A DNA stretch of 47,711 nt from an uncultured Bacteroides sp. (GTDB lineage Bacteria; Bacteroidota; Bacteroidia; Bacteroidales; Bacteroidaceae), in NCBI GenBank assembly GCA_900766195.1, contig CAAFUN010000153.1, positions 1-47,711 on the forward strand, in the 5' to 3' direction. Position numbers and translations under genes: made by a program. The notes beneath the pieces were generated by a model that was not told the origin of the DNA, did not search any database, and saw only the letters and a program-made list of their open reading frames with translations. Of the stretch, positions 34,633 to 43,841 are shown piece after piece. Within the stretch, counting starts at the first letter, position 1, and the number at the start of each line of letters is the position of its first letter.

Positions 34633-37425
34633 TTAGTCATGGTTTCCCTCCTTCCTTTTCAAAAAGTCAGTGGGACTTTCTCCAAAATGTTCCCGATAGC
34701 ACTTGGTAAAATAGGAAGGAGAAGAGAAACCTACTTCATAAGCAGTCTCAGCTATTGTCAACTCGGAAGAGGCCAACAAAGAAGCTGCTTTCTTAAGGCG
34801 CATCTGCCGCAACAACTCATTGGGAGAATAGTTGGTCAATGATTTCAGTTTCCGGTAAAGCTGCACTCTACTCATTCCCATATCCCGTCCCATATCTTCT
34901 ACATTTAATTCCGTATCTTTCATTTTTCTTTCTACAAGAGTCTTGAATTTAGATAGAAAGTTTTTATCCATATCAGAGATGTTCTCCTTAGTCAGAGCCT
35001 GTTCATCGCCCAAGAACTGCCTAAGCTGATGTCGTGAAGCAATCAGATTGCGAATGCGGGATAACAACAATTGCGAACTGAACGGCTTTGCAATATAGGA
35101 ATCAGCACCACCGTCATATCCTTTTATGCGTTGTTCGTCAAGAGAACAGGCTGTTAGTAAAATAACCGGAATATGACAGGTTTGAACTTCGCTCTTTAAA
35201 CGTTGGCAACATTCTATACCGTCCATGCCCGGCATCATTACATCAGATACAATAATATCTGGAACATATTTCATAGCCAGACGTATCCCTTTGTTTGCAT
35301 CCTGCGCTTCAAGTACATTGTATTCAGTAGAAAGTAGCATTTTTACATATTGCCGGATATCGGCATTATCATCTATAATCAAAACAGTTGGAGAATCTGA
35401 TGCGCCACATTCTTCCTCATCCGTAAGGTCGGTATCTAGTAAAGTAGAAGAGATATTATCAACGGGAGTAGCTGAAGGCGTAACCTTCACAAACGTATCT
35501 GATGAAATATAACCAATGGGAAGAGTTACAAAGAAAGTTGTTCCCCGACCATCACTATTCACAGAAATATGTCCTCCCTGCATTTCAACAAAGGCATGTA
35601 CCAACGCCAGCCCAATGCCTGTGCCCGCATGATGCCCGTCTACTTGATAGAAACGATCGAAAACTGCTTCCACTTCTTGAGGTGAAATATAGCTTCCTGA
35701 ATTAAAAACAGAAAAACAGATCTCCTTTCTTCTGCCACCTTCCACATCTGCAAGAATCTCCAATGCTACGGTAATCATACCATTTTCAGGCGTATATTTC
35801 ACAGCATTGGACAATAGGTTGAAATAGATACACTCCATCTTTTCATGATCCGCCATCATGTTGAAATCGGCGTTTGGCAAAGCATCAAAGTGGAAAGAGA
35901 TATGCTTTTTCAAAAAAGCCATTCTGAAAGAATCATTCCAGAGACAGAAATTCTCAAACAGATTGAAGGGCTCTAGCTGAAGTTTCATTTTTCCGTTCTC
36001 CACTTTGCGGAAATCCAGTATCTGATTAACCAAACGCAATAGAATACTTACATTCTTTTTCATTAATTCCAAAAGATGATGAGCATGTTCATTAAGCGAG
36101 CGGTCTTCCAATAGCTGATTGATAGGATCGGAAATCAAAGTCAACGGAGTGCGGAAATCATGGGATACATTTGTGAAGAATACCAACTTGGCATGAGTAG
36201 CTTCTTCCAGTTCCCGAGAAAGTTTTTCCATCTGATCTTTCTGCCCCTCCAATTGTGACTTTTGTTGCTCCAGTTTATCCCGCTGGTGTTCTAATTGACC
36301 CTTTTGTTCGGAAAGCATGTGATTAAGACGATTCTTTGCACGCAAAGTGGCATAAACGGCAATCAGTAATCCCACTACAAGCGATAAAGCAAATAGACTT
36401 CCTAACAAAAGGAGCTTTTGCGTGGTATATCGGTCAAGATACTGACTCACCTTACCGTTCAGCATTTCAATTTTATTGTCCAGCGTATGAATATGAGTCG
36501 TCTGCATCTGCATGACCAATGCATTTGTTTGATCAACAACAGAAGTATTCAGCAGAGTTTCACGAGGAAATTGTTGCTTATTCAATATTTTCATAGCAAG
36601 CTGCATGACCTTATCTCCTCCGGTAGGATAGATAAAAGTGGCATTTAGTTTTCCATCCAATACCAAGTCGAGGCCCAACCCTTTGCCAGACAAGGCATCT
36701 GTGCCTATAAACCGTATCTCACGCTCACGCCCTGCACGCATTGCAGCTGTATATGCACCTGCCGCCATCGGGTCATTTTGTGCATAGACAACATCAATGT
36801 CAGAGAATCGCTTCAGCAGATCTTCCATCTTAATTTCAGCCCGTTGCTTCAACCAACCCGCATCCTCTTGTGCCAAAAGATGGATTTTGGGATATGCTTT
36901 AATGGCTGATATAAAACCTCGATGGCGATCTATGGCAGGCGTAGAACCTGATAATCCTGTAAGTTCTACAACAGTACCTTTACCATCAAGTAAACTTGCA
37001 ATATAATTTCCTATCGCCTGACCTATTCCAAAATTATCTGCGCCTACATAAGCCGTATATTTATCAGAAAGGATCTTACGGTCAACAACTATAACGGGAA
37101 TTCCACGGGTATAGGCTTCTTCTACAACAGGTGTGATAGGAGCCGCCTCATTGGGTGCAATAACCAACAAGTTGACTCCTTCATCTATAAAATGACGAAT
37201 GTCTTCTTTTTGTTTCTCATTGTTATCACGCGCTGTGCGGATTTCAACCTCTACTCCATCATAAAAAAGAGCTTCACGCAAGATCTCCTTATTCATTTGG
37301 TTTCTCCAATCATCATCACTACACTGCGAAATACCTATACGGAAACGCGGTTTACGCTGAATACACGACACAAAAAATGTCAAGGTCAACAATCCCCAAA
37401 AGATAAAAAAGATGTATTTCTTCAT
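34633..37425 (-). CDS. Hybrid two-component sensor of the fructan locus
   Basis: The 930-residue protein combines a complete signalling chain. After an N-terminal membrane or lipoprotein-type signal (1-21) comes a LacI/ribose-binding-type periplasmic domain (about 27-310: FRIGISQCSDDDWRNQMNKE), a membrane helix (about 338-361), a long coiled coil (about 365-412), the kinase with H422 in NVSHDFRTPLT, HATPase motifs (NLLSNAVKYTP, GTGIGLALV), a receiver with D728, and a C-terminal AraC-type HTH (about 825-930). This layout matches B. thetaiotaomicron BT1754, which binds fructose directly in its periplasmic domain. It likely activates the fructan genes upstream of it. Confidence 0.93.
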   Translation of the reverse strand: MKKYIFFIFWGLLTLTFFVSCIQRKPRFRIGISQCSDDDWRNQMNKEILREALFYDGVEVEIRTARDNNEKQKEDIRHFIDEGVNLLVIAPNEAAPITPVVEEAYTRGIPVIVVDRKILSDKYTAYVGADNFGIGQAIGNYIASLLDGKGTVVELTGLSGSTPAIDRHRGFISAIKAYPKIHLLAQEDAGWLKQRAEIKMEDLLKRFSDIDVVYAQNDPMAAGAYTAAMRAGREREIRFIGTDALSGKGLGLDLVLDGKLNATFIYPTGGDKVMQLAMKILNKQQFPRETLLNTSVVDQTNALVMQMQTTHIHTLDNKIEMLNGKVSQYLDRYTTQKLLLLGSLFALSLVVGLLIAVYATLRAKNRLNHMLSEQKGQLEHQRDKLEQQKSQLEGQKDQMEKLSRELEEATHAKLVFFTNVSHDFRTPLTLISDPINQLLEDRSLNEHAHHLLELMKKNVSILLRLVNQILDFRKVENGKMKLQLEPFNLFENFCLWNDSFRMAFLKKHISFHFDALPNADFNMMADHEKMECIYFNLLSNAVKYTPENGMITVALEILADVEGGRRKEICFSVFNSGSYISPQEVEAVFDRFYQVDGHHAGTGIGLALVHAFVEMQGGHISVNSDGRGTTFFVTLPIGYISSDTFVKVTPSATPVDNISSTLLDTDLTDEEECGASDSPTVLIIDDNADIRQYVKMLLSTEYNVLEAQDANKGIRLAMKYVPDIIVSDVMMPGMDGIECCQRLKSEVQTCHIPVILLTACSLDEQRIKGYDGGADSYIAKPFSSQLLLSRIRNLIASRHQLRQFLGDEQALTKENISDMDKNFLSKFKTLVERKMKDTELNVEDMGRDMGMSRVQLYRKLKSLTNYSPNELLRQMRLKKAASLLASSELTIAETAYEVGFSSPSYFTKCYREHFGESPTDFLKRKEGNHD

Positions 37426-37466
37426 TGTATTAAAAAATCTCTGCTAATTTTTCATGCATGCTCACA

Positions 37467-37474
37467 CAAATGTA
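37467..37474 (-). promoter_or_regulatory. -7 box for the hybrid sensor gene
   Basis: The minus strand reads TACATTTG, matching the Bacteroides -7 consensus, 42 bp upstream of the sensor gene start. No TTTG is seen at the usual -33 distance. This suggests the sensor can be transcribed separately from the fructokinase operon. Confidence 0.5.
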
Positions 37475-37551
37475 CATGATAAATTTCAGAATCACACACT
37501 GGAGTAACAAAAAGGAAACATCAATAAGAGAAACTCATACTGATGATGAAC

Positions 37552-38445
37552 TTAACGGTTCTCCAATTGCTTTTTAAACTTTTCGGGTAGTTCGGGCATT
37601 GCACCGTTTTGTGTACATACATAAGCGGACACCTGGACAGCAAATCGGTGAGCCTCTTCCACTGTTTTACCTAGCAGAAGAGATGCACAAAAAGAAGCCG
37701 TAAACGAATCTCCTGCACCAACAGTATCAGCAACAGATACTTTAGGCGTTTCTTGAAAAGAAACACTTCCCGGAGTAAACACATAGCTTCCGTTGGTTCC
37801 ACAAGTCAAGATCAACATCTGCAAATTGTATTTCGCTATCAATATCCAGCACTTATCTTGCAAGTCAATTCCAGGATAATCGAATAGACGACTGACTGTA
37901 ACCAACTCTTCGTCGTTAATCTTCAGAATATTACAACGAGACATAGAATCGCAGAGTATTTCTTTGGTATAAAAGTTCTGACGAAGATTTATATCGAAAA
38001 TCTTCAATTGTCCATCATCTTCTGGCATTATATCAAGGAAACGCTGAATCGTGGCACGACTTACCGGGCCACGCTGAGCTAAGGAACCAAAACAAACAGC
38101 ACGAGTAGAAAGAGCCAGATGCTTCAATTCTTCAGTAAACGGTATATTGTCCCAAGCCACTCCTTCGCGAATCTCATAGCACGGCACTCCTTCCGTATCA
38201 AGAGTGACCTGTACTGTGCCCGTAGGATAATCAACCTGTTCTATCAATCCTCTCAATTTCTTTTGAGCAAAAACTTCCAGAATCTCTTGTCCATTAGCAT
38301 CACGCCCTACTGCACTTACGACACGGCTATCAAAGCCAAATTGTGAAATGTGATAAGCAAAGTTCGCAGGAGCTCCACCTATTTTTTTCCCTTGAGGAAG
38401 CACATCCCAAAGTGCTTCGCCCATACCAACTATAATTGTATTCAT
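37552..38445 (-). CDS. PfkB-family fructokinase
   Basis: The 297-residue cytosolic kinase belongs to the PfkB/ribokinase family. It has the N-terminal signature GGAPANFAYHISQFG and the C-terminal ATP-binding/catalytic signature DTVGAGDSFTASF, whose Asp is the expected catalytic base. In this neighbourhood, next to GH32 enzymes and a sugar importer, fructose is the most likely substrate, giving fructose 6-phosphate. The gene matches the position of the fructokinase in the B. thetaiotaomicron fructan locus (BT1757). It starts 39 bp after the transporter gene ends and so is probably co-transcribed with it. Confidence 0.92.
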   Translation of the reverse strand: MNTIIVGMGEALWDVLPQGKKIGGAPANFAYHISQFGFDSRVVSAVGRDANGQEILEVFAQKKLRGLIEQVDYPTGTVQVTLDTEGVPCYEIREGVAWDNIPFTEELKHLALSTRAVCFGSLAQRGPVSRATIQRFLDIMPEDDGQLKIFDINLRQNFYTKEILCDSMSRCNILKINDEELVTVSRLFDYPGIDLQDKCWILIAKYNLQMLILTCGTNGSYVFTPGSVSFQETPKVSVADTVGAGDSFTASFCASLLLGKTVEEAHRFAVQVSAYVCTQNGAMPELPEKFKKQLENR

Positions 38446-38484
38446 AATTAAATATATCTATTTACTAGAAGTAACAATTTAAAC

Positions 38485-39651
38485 TTATTTTTTGATAGAA
38501 AACATATAGAATAATAAATATATGACTCCAATTGTCATTACTGCCACAGCTCCGCTTTGTCCCACTGCATCACTTGCCAATCCCATGGCAAGAGGGAATA
38601 TGGTACCACCGAAAAGTCCCATAATCATCAGACCCGAAATCTCATTTTTCTTATCGGGCATTGACAGCAAAGCTTGCGAAAAGATAATGGGGAAAACATT
38701 GGAATTGCCAAATCCAACCAAAGCTATACAGACATAAATCATAGTGATATCATGAAAGACAAATAGCCCTACCATAGCTATCAACATCAACAACACACTA
38801 AATCCAAAGAAAACTTTTGAAGACACATGCCGTAGGATAAACGCTCCTATAAAGCAGCCTGCTGTACGAAAGATAAAGTACAAACTGGTAGCAAATCCGG
38901 CTTCGGCAAGGGTCATGCCTACCCGCTCCATCAGAATCTTAGGCGCAGTAGTATTAGTGCCCACATCAATCCCTACATGACACATAATACCTATGAAAGA
39001 AAGTAATATAAAAGGTTTACCTAAAAGAGCCAGACATTGCATAAATGTAGAAGGCTTTCCTTCCTCAGGTTCTTCTACAATGGCAGTTGCATTCAACAAG
39101 AAGACAGCGATAATGGATACAACCATATAAATAGGAAAAAGTACGCGCCAACCCAACCCTAAAGATGGTATGGCAGCTGTTGATCCCCACATGGCAATAT
39201 ATGGAGCCAAGAAAGAAGCAATAGCTTTGACAAACTGACCGAAAGTAAGACTACTTGCCAGTTTCTCTCCACTTACAATATTGGATAATAAGGGATTTAG
39301 CGAAGTCTGCATCAACGCATTGCCAATACCCAACAACGAAAAAGAAATAAGCATCAGGGCATATCCGTCACCAAATAGTGGCAAAAGCAGAGATAAAAAA
39401 GTAACCAATAAACTAATCAGGACTGTCTTTTTACGTCCGATACGATCCATCAACATGCCGGTAGGCACGGAGAATATTAGAAACCAAAAGAAGACTAACG
39501 AAGGAAAGATATTGGCCTGTGAATCGGTCAAATTCAAATCAGCTTTTACATAATTAGAGGCAATACCTACCAAATCAACAAATCCCATTGCAAAGAAGCA
39601 AAGCATCACAGGGAATAGCTTTGTCCACGAAGCATTTTTAGTATTTTCCAT
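38485..39651 (-). CDS. MFS sugar importer (FHS/FucP-like)
   Basis: The 388-residue inner-membrane protein has about 12 helices in two halves and the MFS loop motif GMLMDRIGRKKTVLISLL after helix 2. The overall pattern resembles FucP/glucose-galactose:H+ symporters, including the LFPVMLCFFAMGFVDLVGI opening. By position it corresponds to the fructose importer BT1758 of the B. thetaiotaomicron fructan locus. It would take fructose released in the periplasm into the cytosol for the adjacent fructokinase. It follows the GH32 gene by 12 bp, indicating tight co-transcription. Confidence 0.9.
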   Translation of the reverse strand: MENTKNASWTKLFPVMLCFFAMGFVDLVGIASNYVKADLNLTDSQANIFPSLVFFWFLIFSVPTGMLMDRIGRKKTVLISLLVTFLSLLLPLFGDGYALMLISFSLLGIGNALMQTSLNPLLSNIVSGEKLASSLTFGQFVKAIASFLAPYIAMWGSTAAIPSLGLGWRVLFPIYMVVSIIAVFLLNATAIVEEPEEGKPSTFMQCLALLGKPFILLSFIGIMCHVGIDVGTNTTAPKILMERVGMTLAEAGFATSLYFIFRTAGCFIGAFILRHVSSKVFFGFSVLLMLIAMVGLFVFHDITMIYVCIALVGFGNSNVFPIIFSQALLSMPDKKNEISGLMIMGLFGGTIFPLAMGLASDAVGQSGAVAVMTIGVIYLLFYMFSIKK

Positions 39652-39663
39652 TTTATATCTGTA

Positions 39664-41499
39664 TTATTTTTGTTCAAGATTAAAAACATTGAAAGAAGTC
39701 ACACTGTAAGCTCCTCCTTTTGCATAAAAGTGGATACTGTTGTAAGGTTCGGAAGGAAATACCAAGTTGGTCATAACAAACCGCCCGTCATTTCCAAAAG
39801 CCTCTATGCTCGACTTATCTATCAATAGACGAAGTTTTATCTCGTTTCCGTTAATCAGCGGTGCCGATGTAATACAAGAAAAGTCCTTGCTGAAAGAGCT
39901 GATACCACTTTGAGTACGATCCATTGCAAACTTATGTTCAAGAAGATCATAATACATATCCACCTTTTCGCCTTTTGAATTGAATAACGAAAAACCTATC
40001 AGATCAGCATCTTTATTATTAATAGTCATCTCTATTTCATAAGCTCCTGTATTGACTGAAAGTAGTTTATCTACGCTATAAGGACGATCTACCTTAAACT
40101 GTCGTTTTTTGCTGCCCGTATCACGAAGTGTCAACAACTCATTAACAGGTGCACTCTTCAAATAAGTCTCTTTGCCCGAAACGAAAAGAGATAACTCGCG
40201 AGGCACGGAATTAGCGCTGCGAAATTGAGACGTAGGTACATTGTTGGCGTACTCCCAATTGCTCATCCACGCCAAAGCAACATGTCGGCCTTCAGGAGCG
40301 TTGCTCCAAGTAACCGTAGCATAATGATCTTTACCCCAGTCCATCCACTTAGTTACCGAAGGAGAATCATTCACAAACTTCTTGCCATCAAAATCACCGA
40401 CAAAATATTGAGTTGCACTACCACCGAATGGTCCACCCGGATTAATATTACAGATAAGTACCCACTTCTTCAAATCACTACCTTCAACGGGCAACTCAAT
40501 TAAATCAGGACACTCCCATACACCTCCATGTGCACCTTCACCATCACCGAAACGACTCTCAAAGTTCCAGTCTTTCAGATTAGAAGAAGAATAAAACTGT
40601 AATTCCTGCCCTACGGCAAGCACCATTACCCATTTGTTTGTAGCTGCATGCCAAAGCACTTTCGGGTCACGAAAGTCTTGTTGTGTAGAGGCCAATATAG
40701 GATTACGGTCATATTTCTTAAACGTCTTTCCGTTATCAAGGCTATAAGCCATGCTCTGAGTTTGGCGTTCACCGGCAGATGTATAGAATGCAACGATAGC
40801 TCCGGCACCAAATCCGGCGGTGTTATCCTTATCTACTACACACGACCCACTAAATATTGCTCCCAAAGCATCCGGTGCAATAGCAACCGGACAATGCTCC
40901 CAATGAATTAAATCAGTGCTAGTAGCATGGCCCCAATGCATATTTCCCCACATAGAGCCATAAGGATTGTATTGATAGAACAAATGGTATGTGCCATCTT
41001 TATATACCATGCCATTGGGATCATTCATCCAACCATAGACAGGAGTGAAATGATAAGATGGGCGATATTTCTCGCGATTACTCGTATCATATTCATCAGA
41101 CAGTTTCATCTCCAAACAGCATGCCGCATTATGCGAAGAAAGATTAACCCTTACCGGATCAAGAGATATAAGTTTAAATTTAAGCAAAACTTCCTTGCCC
41201 GAATAAGATGAGATATCTACGGGTACCAGATAATCTACTTTAGTAACAGCAAGCTTCACATCAAAAGCTTTCACTTCTCTATTATCAAGCACCATACTAA
41301 CCCGTACATCTGGAGAAGATTCTTCGACCGGAAGTAGGATATATTTTTTATTGGTCAGTATTCTTACGAGACAATGCCCTTCACCTAAATCATTAATAGC
41401 AAGCTGAGGTATATCTGCATACATAGAAGAAAAAGGAATTAACAACCCAACGATAAATAACCGCAGGAAATACAATTTGGTACTAGAGGTTTTATTCAT
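39664..41499 (-). CDS. GH32 fructan hydrolase, canonical active site
   Basis: The 611-residue protein has a type I signal peptide (about 1-28), an N-terminal beta domain (about 30-140) seen in Bacteroides GH32s, a five-bladed propeller catalytic domain (about 145-450), and a C-terminal beta sandwich. All three GH32 motifs are intact: WMNDPNG with nucleophile D160, FRDPK with D278, and WECPD with acid/base E329. It should release fructose from fructans or fructo-oligosaccharides, probably in the periplasm since there is no lipobox. Linkage preference (beta-2,1 or beta-2,6) cannot be read from sequence. It stands between the variant GH32 and the importer. Confidence 0.94.
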   Translation of the reverse strand: MNKTSSTKLYFLRLFIVGLLIPFSSMYADIPQLAINDLGEGHCLVRILTNKKYILLPVEESSPDVRVSMVLDNREVKAFDVKLAVTKVDYLVPVDISSYSGKEVLLKFKLISLDPVRVNLSSHNAACCLEMKLSDEYDTSNREKYRPSYHFTPVYGWMNDPNGMVYKDGTYHLFYQYNPYGSMWGNMHWGHATSTDLIHWEHCPVAIAPDALGAIFSGSCVVDKDNTAGFGAGAIVAFYTSAGERQTQSMAYSLDNGKTFKKYDRNPILASTQQDFRDPKVLWHAATNKWVMVLAVGQELQFYSSSNLKDWNFESRFGDGEGAHGGVWECPDLIELPVEGSDLKKWVLICNINPGGPFGGSATQYFVGDFDGKKFVNDSPSVTKWMDWGKDHYATVTWSNAPEGRHVALAWMSNWEYANNVPTSQFRSANSVPRELSLFVSGKETYLKSAPVNELLTLRDTGSKKRQFKVDRPYSVDKLLSVNTGAYEIEMTINNKDADLIGFSLFNSKGEKVDMYYDLLEHKFAMDRTQSGISSFSKDFSCITSAPLINGNEIKLRLLIDKSSIEAFGNDGRFVMTNLVFPSEPYNSIHFYAKGGAYSVTSFNVFNLEQK

Positions 41500-41530
41500 T
41501 TTTATTATGGTATTAATTTAAGCAAAAAAC

Positions 41531-41560
41531 GCTTCAGTAAAAGCAACCTGCAAATGAAGC
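41531..41560. terminator. Hairpin between the two GH32 genes
   Basis: GCTTCA (41531-41536) pairs with TGAAGC (41555-41560) around an 18-nt loop. A and T runs flank it (41524-41529 and 41562-41568), so it could act on both strands. It lies in a 177-bp gap, the largest inside the PUL 2 gene run, and may attenuate expression of the canonical GH32, importer and fructokinase genes. Confidence 0.6.
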
Positions 41561-41676
41561 CTTTTTTTCGTGTACCGATCATCAAATTCGTTTCAAACAA
41601 TAACAATTTTGATACTTCCTAGCCATGTGCGGATGCATTATTACGGGTATCTTATCAATCTTCAATCCCATTCCTA

Positions 41677-43812
41677 TTAAAAGTTCATTTTCACTCTTGC
41701 ATCTTTCAATGTCCAAACTTCCGCGGCAGCCCCCGTTTTTTTTCCATCTGAAAAAAGTTCTAATAGGGTACTACTATCTTCCAATGGGAATATCCTTGTT
41801 GTAAAGGCATCCTGATTATTGATAAAACCTTCTACAACAGATCCGTCAACAAACAAATGAAACTCCACCGGCTTGGAAACATCAAGTTTATAATTATCCT
41901 TGCGAATATCCAAAGGGATATGTTTGCGTTGTGAAGAATGAGTTTGATCTACAATCAATTCTTGCTTCTCCATATCATAATAAATCCTACTATATTCACT
42001 ATTATCAGGATTCTTGTACAGGATAAATCCAAAACATTTTGCATCACCCGGGTAAAAAGTGGCCTTAACTTCCAGTTGATGTCCATGCCTACTTACAATA
42101 TATGGCTTCGCAAATGGCAACACTCGTTTAGGAAAAACAGTATGTTTATCTCGCAGTTGTTGTAAAACAGGATGAGGAGTTTGGCAAATCTTTCCATGCT
42201 CTAACCGCCAAACTCTTGGTATGCTATATAGGTGTGCCCAGCCCTGTTCATAAGTGGCCTCACCACCAATTTCATCAGGTATTATCGCAATTGAAATAAC
42301 ATTTCCTTCCGGTGTTTCCAATACAGACGGTGACAACAGACGATTTATCATTTCCAGATTTTGTGGCATAGGATTATCCGGTACAAACTTTTCATATTTA
42401 AAATCTCCTATCCAATATTGGCAACGCGCAGGCACCCCATTATGAGGAACTCTATTTACCAAAAGTACGTATTTATCGCCCATTTTCTTGAATACCGGCA
42501 TTTCCCAGAAAACACCGGTGTCATCAATCTTAGGATTGCCTTCAAACAATAGATGTATAAAGTTCCACCTTTTCAAATCGGATGATTTATACAACAATAA
42601 GGCTCCATGAAGGTTATCCGCTTCTTCAATGCCATAACCAATCACCATATACCAAATGTCACCTTCCTTCCATACATATTGATCACGCATATCAGTACGG
42701 TTATAAATTGACGGATTTCCAGCAATAACCGGATTACCGTCATATTTATTCCATTCTATCAAAGTACTGTCTTTGGGAAAAGCGATACCTACCCCTAACC
42801 TATCTCCACCCGCCGTATATATGATCTGAGGTGTTCCACTGTCATTGATTACGGCACAACCCGACCATATCCCATTCTTATCGTAAACGGCATCAGGAGT
42901 CAAAGCCGGTTTCTCTTCTGTCCAGTGAAGCAGATCAAGACTGCTAAAGTGCCCCCAGTTTATTTGCCCCAAAAATAAATTTGAAGCATTTTTTTGATTG
43001 AATATATGATATTTATTATTGTAGTAAATCAGACCATGAGTCTCATTTGTCCAATTGGCTGATGGCAACAAATGATAATGAGGACGATTGAAGTCTTTCT
43101 CGAAACGAATTTGAGGGATAGCCAAAATGGGGCATTTGCCTATATGAGAAGCAACCTCATTACGCAATAGTTCCACCTCTACCGGATCAAAATCCATTTT
43201 TATTTCATTTATCAACCCATTTATAGATGTAACGTCATACATTCCAACCTCTTTTCTACGGAAATCACGGCCTACTTGAATTTGCATCCGGCTACCCGAC
43301 AATAGTTTTTGCCAATTATTATTGATGAGTTTCCTACCGTTCAAATAAACTGCTTTGCCATTCAAATCAAGCGTCAAATGCAACCATTTGAAACATTCAA
43401 CCTTCGTATTCAATGAATAATAAGAAAATACGGAATCTTTCCCTATCCCGACAGACAAGTCTCCAAAACGATCTGTACATATCGTCATTGAGTTTCCCAA
43501 CACATCTTTTACTCCCATAAATGCCGCGGTATCCGTAGGATAAGACTCCAAAGCAAACCAGCCTGAAAGAGCTGAAAAAGGTTTATCTATCGTTCCTTCA
43601 AGCCACGTTGAGTACCCATCTGTACGAAGAGCTTTTCCAACAATGCCGGCGACAAACTCCGGGGATTCCTTTATTGTATGCAAATTCAGAGAAAGCTTGG
43701 CACCTTCAGACAACAGCGGTTTAGCAGTATTGAATGACCAAGTCTCTTGAGCAATAGCCATATTTAAGGAAAGTAATAAACATCCTATAAATGAATAGAA
43801 AAAAGGCCTCAT
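41677..43812 (-). CDS. Variant LamG-GH32 enzyme with Glu at nucleophile position
   Basis: The 711-residue protein has a type I signal peptide (about 1-21), a LamG/concanavalin-like domain (about 30-215), and a GH32 propeller (about 240-540) with a C-terminal beta sandwich. The GH32 nucleophile motif is WTNETHG (254-260), so E257 replaces the usual Asp; the RDP motif is MRDQ (D377 kept, Pro lost); the acid/base E437 is kept in WEMP. All three carboxylates remain, which argues for an active enzyme of altered specificity rather than a dead homologue. It follows the GH91-like gene by 29 bp, suggesting the two act on linked steps. Confidence 0.82.
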   Translation of the reverse strand: MRPFFYSFIGCLLLSLNMAIAQETWSFNTAKPLLSEGAKLSLNLHTIKESPEFVAGIVGKALRTDGYSTWLEGTIDKPFSALSGWFALESYPTDTAAFMGVKDVLGNSMTICTDRFGDLSVGIGKDSVFSYYSLNTKVECFKWLHLTLDLNGKAVYLNGRKLINNNWQKLLSGSRMQIQVGRDFRRKEVGMYDVTSINGLINEIKMDFDPVEVELLRNEVASHIGKCPILAIPQIRFEKDFNRPHYHLLPSANWTNETHGLIYYNNKYHIFNQKNASNLFLGQINWGHFSSLDLLHWTEEKPALTPDAVYDKNGIWSGCAVINDSGTPQIIYTAGGDRLGVGIAFPKDSTLIEWNKYDGNPVIAGNPSIYNRTDMRDQYVWKEGDIWYMVIGYGIEEADNLHGALLLYKSSDLKRWNFIHLLFEGNPKIDDTGVFWEMPVFKKMGDKYVLLVNRVPHNGVPARCQYWIGDFKYEKFVPDNPMPQNLEMINRLLSPSVLETPEGNVISIAIIPDEIGGEATYEQGWAHLYSIPRVWRLEHGKICQTPHPVLQQLRDKHTVFPKRVLPFAKPYIVSRHGHQLEVKATFYPGDAKCFGFILYKNPDNSEYSRIYYDMEKQELIVDQTHSSQRKHIPLDIRKDNYKLDVSKPVEFHLFVDGSVVEGFINNQDAFTTRIFPLEDSSTLLELFSDGKKTGAAAEVWTLKDARVKMNF

Positions 43813-43841
43813 ATCATATCGTTTTTATAAAACATGTTTTC

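Noticed and set aside
41677..43812. Variant GH32 as a dead homologue
   Set aside because: All three catalytic carboxylate positions still carry Asp or Glu, so I do not call it inactive.
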